DNA from: MnTg04 sp036443455
GTDB taxonomy: Bacteria; Pseudomonadota; Gammaproteobacteria; Steroidobacterales; MnTg04
Assembly: GCA_036443455.1 (NCBI GenBank)
Contig: JAZFYI010000093.1
Location: 1 to 30,425 of the forward strand
Direction: 5' to 3'
Length of the DNA: 30,425 bases
The translations under genes were made by a program, and so were the position numbers. Under the pieces are notes generated by a model. The model saw only the letters and a list, made by a program, of their open reading frames with translations. It was not told where the DNA came from and did no database searches. Positions 23,893 through 30,425 of the stretch are shown here, piece after piece; position 1 is the stretch's first letter; each line of letters starts with the position of its first letter.

Positions 23893-26325
23893 ATGGAATA
23901 TCTGCTAAGCGGCTGGCTGTGGTGGCCACTGCTTTTGGTGTTTTTTCTTACCCTGATTTATCTCGCTGCTCCGCTTATAGCATGGATGCTCGGTGGTATC
24001 GCCCTGCTCGGGCTGTTTGCACAATTCGCCGATGTCTCCTGGCCGGCCAAGCTGGTGGTCTGGGTTTTGTACCTGGCGCCGATGATCGTGCTCGGGATTC
24101 CGCTGCTGCGCTGCCGATTGCTGGGAGAGCCGATATTTCGTCTGTATCGCAGTTCCATGCCCGCCATTTCCCCGACCGAGCAAGCGGCGCTGGACGCCGG
24201 CACGACCTGGTGGGATGCCGAATTGTTCAGCGGAAGACCGCACTGGCGGCGCCTGTTGAAGGCCAGACCCGCGAGCCTCGATGACGAGGAAATCGATTTC
24301 CTGGATGGGCCGGTCGAGGAACTGTGTGCGCTGATCAACGATTACGATGTCAATATCGGCAGCCGGGATTTGCCCGCGGCGGCGTGGGACTTGCTCAAAA
24401 AGGCCGGCTTCTTTGGCATGGTGATCCCCCGTCAATATGGCGGCAAGGGGTTTTCACAGTATGGTCACGCAGCCGTCGTGATGAAAGTCGCCAGCCGCAG
24501 CATTGCCGGCGCGCTGACGATCATGATTCCCAATTCCGTTGGTCCGGGCAAATTGTTGCTCAAATATGGAACCGAGGAGCAGAAAAACCACTACCTGCCA
24601 CTCCTGGCCAGCGGCGAGGAGATTCCGTGCTTTGCGCTGACCGCACCGGAAGCCGGCAGCGACGCCGGCAGCATCCCCGATAGCGGCATCATCTGCAAAC
24701 GGGAATACCAGGGCAAAAAAGACGTCCTGGGTATGCTCCTTAATTTCGATAAAAGGTATATCTCGCTGGCGCCGATAGCTACGCTGATCGGCGTCGCCTT
24801 CAAACTCTACGACCCGGATCAGTTGCTGGGCGACCGGGAAAACCTCGGCATTACGGTAGCGCTGGTCCCGTCCGATACGCCGGGCGTCGAAATCGGCAGC
24901 CGTCATGATCCGTTGCACATGGGCTTTCACAACGGGCCGGTTCGCGGCAGCGATGTGTTCGTACCGCTCGACGCGATCATCGGCGGCGCGGCGCAGGCAG
25001 GCAACGGCTGGCGCATGCTGATGGAAAGCCTGTCCGATGGCCGTTCCATATCGCTGCCGGCGCTGACCACCGCCTCGGCCAAGCTGGCCACACGGGTAAC
25101 CGGCGCTTATGCCAGGTTGCGCTACCAGTTCAAGACCTATATCGGGACCTTCGAGGGGGTGCAGGCGGCGTTGGCCCGGATTGCCGGCAATACCTATGCC
25201 ATGGATGCGGCGCGAACGGTGACGCTGGGCGCGCTGGACGAAGGCCACAAACCGGCGGTCATTGCGGCCATCGTCAAGTACAACCTGACCGAGCGTAATC
25301 GCCAGGTCATGAATGACGCGATGGATGTACACGGCGGCGCCGGGGTTTGTCTCGGGCCGCGCAATATTATCGGCGAGTACGCCAAATTCCCATCGCTGGG
25401 TATTACGGTCGAAGGGCATAATATTCTGACCCGCAGCATGATGACATTCGGCCAGGGTGTCGTGCGTTGCCACCCGTACTTTCGTTCGGAGATCGAGGCG
25501 GTCGGCAACAGCGACGAACACGCCGGCCTGATGAGTTTCGACAAGGTGCTGGTGCGGCACATGGGCTTTACCGCCAGCAACGCGGTGCGCACGCTCGTGC
25601 ACGCCTGGACCGGCAGCTTGCTGGTGCCGGTGGCGAGAAAGCTGGGGCCGTTGCGGGGTTATTACCGCCAGCTGAGCAGGATGAGCGCCGCGTTCGCGTT
25701 TAGCACCGATATCTTGCTGATGCTTTTGCGTGGCGAACTCAAGCGACGTGAAATGCTGTCCGGGCGCATGGCCGATATCATCAGCCAGTTGTATATCGCT
25801 TCGACGGTACTCAAGCATTTTGACAATCATCAGCATGACGAGACCGAGTTGCAGGTGGCGCAATGGGCGGTTCAGGATTGCCTGTACCGGATCGAGCAGG
25901 CGTTTGGCGATGTGTTCAATAATTTTCCCAACCGCTGGATTGGCCGCTTGCTAAAACGCTGGATTTTTCCTTTTGGCAGGACCTATAAAAAACCCTCCGA
26001 TGAACTGGAGAGATGTATCGCGGAAAGCATCGTCATCCCATCTGTAATTCGCGAGCGGCTGACGCAAGGCATGTATATCACCGACGATATCGACACGCAG
26101 CTGGGACGGCTCGAACACGCCCTGCAGCGGGTGATTGCCATCCAGCCCCTGGAAGCGAAACTGAAAGAAGCGCAGCGTATCGACCTGGTAAGCGGACACT
26201 CGCTGGCGGAGCGCATCGACAACGCCGTTGCCGCGCGATTGTTCACCGAAGAAGAAGCCGAGCAGTTGCGCGAGGCGGAAGCGGCGCGCCTCGATGCGCT
26301 CAAGGTAGATGACTGGAAATTCTAG
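23893..26325 (+). CDS. fadE: acyl-CoA dehydrogenase FadE
   Basis: The 810-residue length matches E. coli FadE (814), about twice the normal acyl-CoA dehydrogenase. Residues ~5-60 hold two membrane helices that anchor it in the inner membrane. The acyl-CoA dehydrogenase core follows, with FALTAPEAGSDAGSIPD and the MDVHGGAGVCLGPRN and GITVEGHNILTRSMM blocks seen in FadE. A C-terminal helical domain of some 250 residues (DUF1974 type) ends the protein. It introduces the trans-2 double bond into acyl-CoA in the first step of beta-oxidation, with FAD. GGAGG stands five bases before the ATG. The stop codon overlaps that of the convergent GFA gene. The product may also handle acyl-CoAs from nearby 2-oxoacid oxidation, but long-chain fatty acids are the family substrate. 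Confidence 0.97.
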   Translation: MEYLLSGWLWWPLLLVFFLTLIYLAAPLIAWMLGGIALLGLFAQFADVSWPAKLVVWVLYLAPMIVLGIPLLRCRLLGEPIFRLYRSSMPAISPTEQAALDAGTTWWDAELFSGRPHWRRLLKARPASLDDEEIDFLDGPVEELCALINDYDVNIGSRDLPAAAWDLLKKAGFFGMVIPRQYGGKGFSQYGHAAVVMKVASRSIAGALTIMIPNSVGPGKLLLKYGTEEQKNHYLPLLASGEEIPCFALTAPEAGSDAGSIPDSGIICKREYQGKKDVLGMLLNFDKRYISLAPIATLIGVAFKLYDPDQLLGDRENLGITVALVPSDTPGVEIGSRHDPLHMGFHNGPVRGSDVFVPLDAIIGGAAQAGNGWRMLMESLSDGRSISLPALTTASAKLATRVTGAYARLRYQFKTYIGTFEGVQAALARIAGNTYAMDAARTVTLGALDEGHKPAVIAAIVKYNLTERNRQVMNDAMDVHGGAGVCLGPRNIIGEYAKFPSLGITVEGHNILTRSMMTFGQGVVRCHPYFRSEIEAVGNSDEHAGLMSFDKVLVRHMGFTASNAVRTLVHAWTGSLLVPVARKLGPLRGYYRQLSRMSAAFAFSTDILLMLLRGELKRREMLSGRMADIISQLYIASTVLKHFDNHQHDETELQVAQWAVQDCLYRIEQAFGDVFNNFPNRWIGRLLKRWIFPFGRTYKKPSDELERCIAESIVIPSVIRERLTQGMYITDDIDTQLGRLEHALQRVIAIQPLEAKLKEAQRIDLVSGHSLAERIDNAVAARLFTEEEAEQLREAEAARLDALKVDDWKF

Positions 26326-26741
26326 GCGGTGGTACTTTCCTTGCGTTCGAGATGATCGTCCACGTTGGCCCAGTTCACGTGAGATTCCCAGTACGCGTGA
26401 CACTGCGGTTGCCTGTCGATGTCGCCCGGGATCGCAGCCCTGGCGATATGAATTTCACCCGGCCAACGGGTGGAGGCGAAAAACACGGTGCTGCCGCAAC
26501 GTGAGCAAAAACCTCGCCTGGCGTCCGTGCTCGACGCGAACCAGCGCAGCGTCGAATCGTCGTTCAGCCTGAATTTTTGCTCATCGACGCCAACCCAGGT
26601 CACCAACGGCGCGCCATGAGATCGCCTGCACATCGTGCAATGGCAATGCGCGCACCATAAGCTGGGGCCATCGAATTCGAATTGCAGCTGCCCGCAAAAA
26701 CAACCGCCGGCGTAAGTCTTTTTCAATGTTCCTTCCTGCAT
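26322..26741 (-). CDS. GFA/CENP-V family zinc-binding protein
   Basis: The 139-residue protein has the cysteine pattern of the GFA (glutathione-dependent formaldehyde-activating enzyme-like) family: GGCFCGQLQFEF, then CAHCHCTMCRRSHGAP, and GFCSRCGSTVFF, giving two zinc sites in a beta fold. Most members are not true formaldehyde enzymes, and the substrate is unknown. It is the last gene of the - strand patatin-SDR-TMEM165-GFA run, seven bases after the TMEM165 gene. Its TAG shares the palindrome CTAG (26322-26325) with the fadE stop, so no terminator separates the two. Confidence 0.92.
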   Translation of the reverse strand: MQEGTLKKTYAGGCFCGQLQFEFDGPSLWCAHCHCTMCRRSHGAPLVTWVGVDEQKFRLNDDSTLRWFASSTDARRGFCSRCGSTVFFASTRWPGEIHIARAAIPGDIDRQPQCHAYWESHVNWANVDDHLERKESTTA

Positions 26742-26748
26742 CAGTTTG

Positions 26749-27021
26749 TTAACTCCGGACGATCGTCCAGATGCCCACGAGAATAAAAATACTACCCGCT
26801 ACCCGGCCGACCAGTTTCTCGTTCAGCGACTGACTCAGCAGGCTGCCCGCAAAAACGGCGATGCCCGATGCCACGACCAGCGCCAGTGCCGAGGCGGCAA
26901 ACACCAGCCATTTGCTATAGCGGGCATCCGTGGCGAACAACAAGGTGGCGAGTTGGGTTTTGTCGGCAATCTCCGCCAGGAAAACGGTGCCGAATATCGT
27001 GAGAAAAAATCGTGGGTCCAT
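26749..27021 (-). CDS. TMEM165/GDT1 (UPF0016) family half-size membrane protein
   Basis: The 90-residue protein is one repeat of the two-repeat TMEM165/GDT1 cation transporter family, linked in known members to manganese or calcium/proton exchange. Three hydrophobic helices are seen (about 5-22, 36-60 and 70-88). The family motif ExGDK(T/S) reads EIADKTQLAT at about 17-26, with Ala replacing the usual Gly. A half-size protein would need to form a dimer. AGGAG precedes the ATG by nine bases. It sits between the SDR gene (12 bases) and the GFA gene (seven bases) in one operon. Confidence 0.9.
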   Translation of the reverse strand: MDPRFFLTIFGTVFLAEIADKTQLATLLFATDARYSKWLVFAASALALVVASGIAVFAGSLLSQSLNEKLVGRVAGSIFILVGIWTIVRS

Positions 27022-27033
27022 GCGTCAGATCTC

Positions 27034-27804
27034 CTAATTTCTTAAATATGATGCGCCGTTGATGTCGATGATCGTGCCGGTCAGGTAATCGGTGTCCGGT
27101 CCGGCCAAAAAGGCGATCGTGGCCGCTATTTCTTCCGGTTTCGCCGCGCGTCCCAGCGGGCTTTGTGCGCGGATGGCGTCGCCATCCGGGCCACCGAGCA
27201 ACGCGGACGCCATCTCGGTTTCCACGAACCCGGGGGCGATGGCATAAACCATTATGTTACTGCCAGCCAGCGCCTGGGCCAGCGACTGGCTCATCGAGTT
27301 CAGCCCGGCCTTGCTGGCCCCGTATGCCGGTGCGTTCGGTTCGCCGCGAAAGGCGCCGCGCGAGGAGATGTTGATGATCTTGCCGCCGCCGTTTTTCTCC
27401 ATGATCGCCGCTGCCGCGTGACACAGGATCGCAGGCGCCAGCAGATTGACGGCCAGGGTTTGCTGCCAGCTTTGCTGCCAGTGGGAACTGTCGGTCGTCT
27501 TTGGCGGATGATCGAAAAATACGCCGGCGTTATTGACCAGCAGATCGATGCCGCCGATCCCGGCCGCAGCGGCGCTGACCATCCGGCGGCACTCATCGGG
27601 TTCAGCCAGGTCTGCGATCAACGCGATATGTTTCTCGCCCGGCAGTTCGGCAAGCAGGCTATCCAGTTTCTTGCTGTTGCTGTTTCCGTGCAGCGCAAGG
27701 CGAGCGCCTTTTTTCGCCAGCGCACTGGCTGTCGCCCGGCCAATGCCGCCACTGGCGCCGGTAATCAACGCACGACAGTTTGCGAGTGTATGGTCGGTCT
27801 GCAT
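27034..27804 (-). CDS. short-chain dehydrogenase/reductase (FabG-like)
   Basis: A classical SDR of 256 residues. The cofactor motif TGASGGIG is near residue 15 and NNAG near 91. The catalytic Ser is in INISSRGAF, and Tyr and Lys in YGASK (YxxxK). The C-terminal YLTGTIIDINGA is the usual end of FabG-like enzymes. Asn in HGNSNSKK after the second strand suggests NADP use, but this is weak evidence. The substrate is unknown. It starts ten bases after the patatin gene, without a strong ribosome site, so translation may be coupled. Confidence 0.93.
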   Translation of the reverse strand: MQTDHTLANCRALITGASGGIGRATASALAKKGARLALHGNSNSKKLDSLLAELPGEKHIALIADLAEPDECRRMVSAAAAGIGGIDLLVNNAGVFFDHPPKTTDSSHWQQSWQQTLAVNLLAPAILCHAAAAIMEKNGGGKIINISSRGAFRGEPNAPAYGASKAGLNSMSQSLAQALAGSNIMVYAIAPGFVETEMASALLGGPDGDAIRAQSPLGRAAKPEEIAATIAFLAGPDTDYLTGTIIDINGASYLRN

Positions 27805-27813
27805 GACGATGTT

Positions 27814-28776
27814 TTATTCCTGGTGCTGCGTCGACTCGTCGGGCCAGTGTCCGGCCAGCCAGTCGGCGGCGGCATCGAGTTCTTCGAGCATTTCCTGGCG
27901 ACCGATTTCGATCAGGCGGTCGCGTTTCTTCCATTCACCGAGGCCGATGCCTTTGCCATCGGCAAAAGTGTAATTCAGCCGGTGATAATTCGCACCCAGC
28001 ATTTGCCGGCACTGGAAATCCGGCACGCCGGAAACCGCATCGAGCATCAGGTTGAGTAAGGGCTTGGCCCATTGCACGAGTCCCCAATTGTGGGTCGGCC
28101 CCTTGATAAACGAAAGCACGCGGCCGGCGCCTATGGACAACAGCCTGATCTCGGCAACCCGGGGCCGATCCGGAATTTCGCTGCGCTCGTCCTGGGTCTG
28201 CGACAAGGCCACCATGCCCGGGTGGTTGGCGACCACGCCGCCGTCGATATAACCATCGACCGATGGGAAGTAGGTCGGCGCCGCGCTGGTATAAAGCGCC
28301 ACATCGGCCAAACGCTGTTCGCCATCGCTGTCGGCGCCGGGAAAGTTGTGAAAAAACTTCGGTTTCCAGCATCTCTCTTCGGGCGACGCGGCTTCGCTAT
28401 CGAGATCGAAAGCGGTGATGAGGACGCGCTTGTCCAGGTCTTGCAGACGCGTGTCCGCAAAAATTTTCCGCAGTTCGCCACGCAAATGTTTGGTCGGGTA
28501 ATCGGCGCCGATCATTCGTCCGAGATCGCGCACGTCGTCGAACAGGTTGTCCTTGAAGATGATCGGACCCAGCGCGTAATACAGCTCGACGAGTTGCGCC
28601 GGCTGCATGCCGTTCGCCAGCGCCAGCGCCAGGATTCCACCGGTCGATGTGCCGGCGATCATGTCCACCTGGCTTAGCCAACCCGGGCGCCGGCGGTCGA
28701 GTTCATCCATCAGCACGGCGCTGAGCAGGCCGCGGATGCCGCCGCCATCGAGGGTGAGTATCCGGTATACCGCCAC
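27814..28776 (-). CDS. patatin-like phospholipase
   Basis: I chose the GTG at 28776: GGAGGG lies four bases upstream and the protein then starts MAVYRILTLDGGGIRG, as patatins do. A GTG at 28803 would add nine residues but lacks such a site and lies at or upstream of the start point expected from a TATAGT box (28809-28814, - strand). The 320 residues carry the oxyanion motif DGGGIRG, the nucleophile elbow GTSTGG (Ser44) and the catalytic aspartate in YIDGGVVANHP (Asp178), forming the Ser-Asp dyad. It should hydrolyse acyl groups from lipids. No secretion signal is seen, so action is probably at the cytoplasmic membrane face. It leads the four-gene - strand operon. Confidence 0.93.
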   Translation of the reverse strand: MAVYRILTLDGGGIRGLLSAVLMDELDRRRPGWLSQVDMIAGTSTGGILALALANGMQPAQLVELYYALGPIIFKDNLFDDVRDLGRMIGADYPTKHLRGELRKIFADTRLQDLDKRVLITAFDLDSEAASPEERCWKPKFFHNFPGADSDGEQRLADVALYTSAAPTYFPSVDGYIDGGVVANHPGMVALSQTQDERSEIPDRPRVAEIRLLSIGAGRVLSFIKGPTHNWGLVQWAKPLLNLMLDAVSGVPDFQCRQMLGANYHRLNYTFADGKGIGLGEWKKRDRLIEIGRQEMLEELDAAADWLAGHWPDESTQHQE

Positions 28777-28808
28777 AGGTCCCTCCACGTTGATTACGGG
28801 CACGGCGG

Positions 28809-28814
28809 ACTATA
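28809..28814 (-). promoter_or_regulatory. candidate -10 box of the patatin operon
   Basis: TATAGT on the - strand, 33 bases before the chosen GTG, in the divergent gap with the Tat-exported subunit gene. No convincing -35 at 16-18 bases. Confidence 0.3.
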
Positions 28815-28895
28815 CCGCAAGCATCGGGCCCACTGGCGAAGCCGGTCTTGCTCGTTCATACTCAGTCTAAATTGCAAGGGCAGGAGATACCGGTC

Positions 28896-29516
28896 ATGAG
28901 CAATGGAACGATTTCGCGGCGCGATTTTCTGTCCCGCTCCGGTGGCGTATTCGGGGCGGCCTGGCTGGCCGCGAATTTTCCGGCGATCGCCGCCGCGGCA
29001 AATGCAGCACACCGTGTCGCCAGCGGTGAAGTGGAGGAAAGCTTCGAGTTTTTCCCGGCTGCGGATGCTGCGCTGATCGATGCAATCTGTGCCCACATTA
29101 TCCCGAGCGAGGGCGCAGGGCCGGGTGCTCGAGAGGCGAAGGTGGTCGTGTTTATCGACCGGGCGATGACCGGTTTTGCGAAATCCGGCGCCGATGACTT
29201 TGTCGCCGGCCTGAAGGGGTTCGCCCAGGCTTTTAGCGATGCCTGGCCGCAGGAAGCGTCATTTGCCAGTGCCGAAAAATCCGTTCAGCAGGAATTTTTT
29301 GCCACCCAGGTCGATAGCGGTTTTTTTGGCTTCGTCCGCTTCCTGACCCACGTCGGCATGTTTGCTTTGCCGTCTTACGGCGGCAATTTTCAGAAACAAG
29401 GCTGGGAGCTGATGGGCTTCGAAGACCGTCACGTCTTTCACCCGCCTTTCGGTTACTACGACCGTGACTATCCAGGCTTTGAGGCCATCGCCGCCAGATA
29501 TCGCAAGGAGGGCTGA
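28896..29516 (+). CDS. gluconate 2-dehydrogenase subunit 3 family protein, Tat-exported
   Basis: The ATG at 28896 follows CAGGAG by nine bases and gives 206 residues with a twin-arginine signal (ISRRDFLSRSGG, then a hydrophobic stretch and AxA sites near residue 35). The mature part has the subunit-3 pattern: DAALIDAICAHIIPSEGAGPGA, and RFLTHVGMFALPSYGGN with the following GWELMGFEDRHVFHPPFGYYD. Such small subunits accompany a GMC-type flavoprotein, and often a cytochrome, and carry it across the membrane folded. The GMC gene starts two bases after this stop. The sugar or alcohol substrate is unknown. Confidence 0.9.
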   Translation: MSNGTISRRDFLSRSGGVFGAAWLAANFPAIAAAANAAHRVASGEVEESFEFFPAADAALIDAICAHIIPSEGAGPGAREAKVVVFIDRAMTGFAKSGADDFVAGLKGFAQAFSDAWPQEASFASAEKSVQQEFFATQVDSGFFGFVRFLTHVGMFALPSYGGNFQKQGWELMGFEDRHVFHPPFGYYDRDYPGFEAIAARYRKEG

Positions 29517-29518
29517 CC

Positions 29519-30425
29519 GTGCCGGGGAAAACAGACAAGACCAGCGAGGAAGTGGATTTCGTTATCGTCGGTTCCGGCGCCGCCGGCGGGGTCCTGGCGC
29601 GCGAGTTGTCGCAGGCCGGGCACAGCGTCGTCGTCATGGAACGCGGCCCGTACATGAAGCAGGGCGATTTTCATCACGATGAACTGGCCTACTGGTTCGC
29701 CAATGAGCTGATGCAGGCCAATGGGGTCCCGCCGCAATCCTTCCGCCACAGCGCCGATGAGGAGACGGACTTCCATCCCGACTATCCGAACATGCTTTAC
29801 GCCCAGTGCGTCGGCGGCAGCAGCGTGCATTTCACCGCCAATTACTGGCGTTTCCACCCGGTGGATTTTCAAGAACAAACTGTGCACGGCGACATTCCCG
29901 GCGCGGCGCTGGCCGACTGGCCGATCTCCTATGAGGAGCTGGAACCGTATTACACGAAGGTGGAATGGGAGATCGGCGTTTCCGGGCTGGCCGGCGCGCA
30001 TCCGAACGAGCCGCATCGATCGAAGCCTTATCCGATGCCCCCGTTGCCGGTCAAATCCTCCGGCGTGTTGTTCGAAAAAGGCGCGTTCGAGCTCGGCCTT
30101 AATCCTTTTCCCGCGCCGATGGCGATCAACTCGGTGCCCTATGATGGCCGGGCCGCTTGTGTACATTGCGGATTCTGCATGGGTTTCGGTTGCGAGATGG
30201 GCGCCAAGTCTTCGACCTTGTTCAATATGATCCCGCAGGCGGAGGCGACCGGTGTCTGTGAAATACGCACCGGCGCCAATGTCGTGCGCGTCGATACCAA
30301 TAAACAAGGGCGTGCGACCGGCGTGATCTATTACGACCTGCAAGGCCGCCAACACCTGCAGAAGGCGAAGGCGGTCGTGCTCAGCGCCAATGGCGCCGAG
30401 ACTGCACGGCTGCTGTTCCTGTCGG
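29519..30425 (+). CDS. GMC family oxidoreductase, large flavoprotein subunit, 3' end missing
   Basis: The frame starts at GTG 29519, seven bases after AAGGAGG and two bases after the small-subunit stop, and stays open to the window end (302 codons seen of an expected ~520-580). The N-terminal FAD motif is VIVGSGAAGGVLARELSQAG (from residue 15). The GMC signature region with CVGGSSVHFTANYWR follows. A cysteine-rich stretch CVHCGFCMGFGCEMGAK near residue 220 is shared with gluconate/glucose dehydrogenase-type GMC enzymes and may bind a metal or an iron-sulfur cluster. It lacks its own signal and is probably exported with the Tat-bearing partner, oxidising a sugar or alcohol in the periplasm. 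The C-terminal catalytic His is outside the window. Confidence 0.92.
   Translation, partial: MPGKTDKTSEEVDFVIVGSGAAGGVLARELSQAGHSVVVMERGPYMKQGDFHHDELAYWFANELMQANGVPPQSFRHSADEETDFHPDYPNMLYAQCVGGSSVHFTANYWRFHPVDFQEQTVHGDIPGAALADWPISYEELEPYYTKVEWEIGVSGLAGAHPNEPHRSKPYPMPPLPVKSSGVLFEKGAFELGLNPFPAPMAINSVPYDGRAACVHCGFCMGFGCEMGAKSSTLFNMIPQAEATGVCEIRTGANVVRVDTNKQGRATGVIYYDLQGRQHLQKAKAVVLSANGAETARLLFLS

Noticed and set aside
27814..28776. Patatin as a CBASS (CapV) anti-phage effector
   Set aside because: The DGGGIRG and GTSTGG motifs are shared by all patatins. No CD-NTase, ubiquitin-like or other CBASS gene is in the window, and the neighbours are metabolic.

Overview
The window is about 30 kb of dense, moderately GC-rich chromosomal DNA, most likely from a free-living gammaproteobacterium. 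This is an inference from gene content: a full-length PpnN of the E. coli type, a ~1600-residue NAD-glutamate dehydrogenase, an 810-residue membrane-anchored FadE, short-form homogentisate dioxygenase and fumarylacetoacetase, and a three-gene E1alpha/E1beta/E2 complex. I see no tRNA, rRNA, CRISPR array, insertion sequence, phage gene or attachment site. The gene at each end is cut by the window edge.

Layout. (1) 1-1157: 3' part of a DASS/SLC13 anion transporter. (2) 1158-4332: a 363-base leader holding a clear GEMM/cyclic-di-GMP-I riboswitch, then a multi-pass membrane protein of unknown family, a translationally coupled von Willebrand A lipoprotein, and a DUF2799-like lipoprotein, closed by a bidirectional terminator. 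(3) 4404-9784: an M3 peptidase lipoprotein (-), divergent ppnN and a voltage-gated-type cation channel with a zinc-ribbon tail (+), then gpmA (-). (4) 9901-18143, all on -: NAD-glutamate dehydrogenase and, upstream of it, a 2-oxoacid dehydrogenase E1alpha-E1beta-E2 operon with a very strong hairpin in its leader. (5) 18375-23780: tryptophan 2,3-dioxygenase (+), a MarR regulator (-), and the tyrosine/homogentisate operon hppD-hmgA-fahA-maiA (+), with a perfect 14-bp palindrome beside the hppD -10 box. (6) 23893-26325: fadE. (7) 26322-28776, on -: patatin-SDR-TMEM165/GDT1-GFA operon. (8) 28896-end: a Tat-exported gluconate-dehydrogenase-type small subunit and a truncated GMC oxidoreductase.

Function. 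Regions 3 to 6 read as a peptide and amino-acid catabolism neighbourhood: exported peptidase, glutamate deamination, 2-oxoacid oxidation, tryptophan ring opening, tyrosine breakdown to fumarate and acetoacetate, and the first step of beta-oxidation. The most novel part is region 2: an uncharacterised envelope operon (membrane protein plus VWA lipoprotein) that appears to be under cyclic-di-GMP control. The sequence between aptamer and start codon contains both an anti-aptamer strand and a segment able to sequester the Shine-Dalgarno site.
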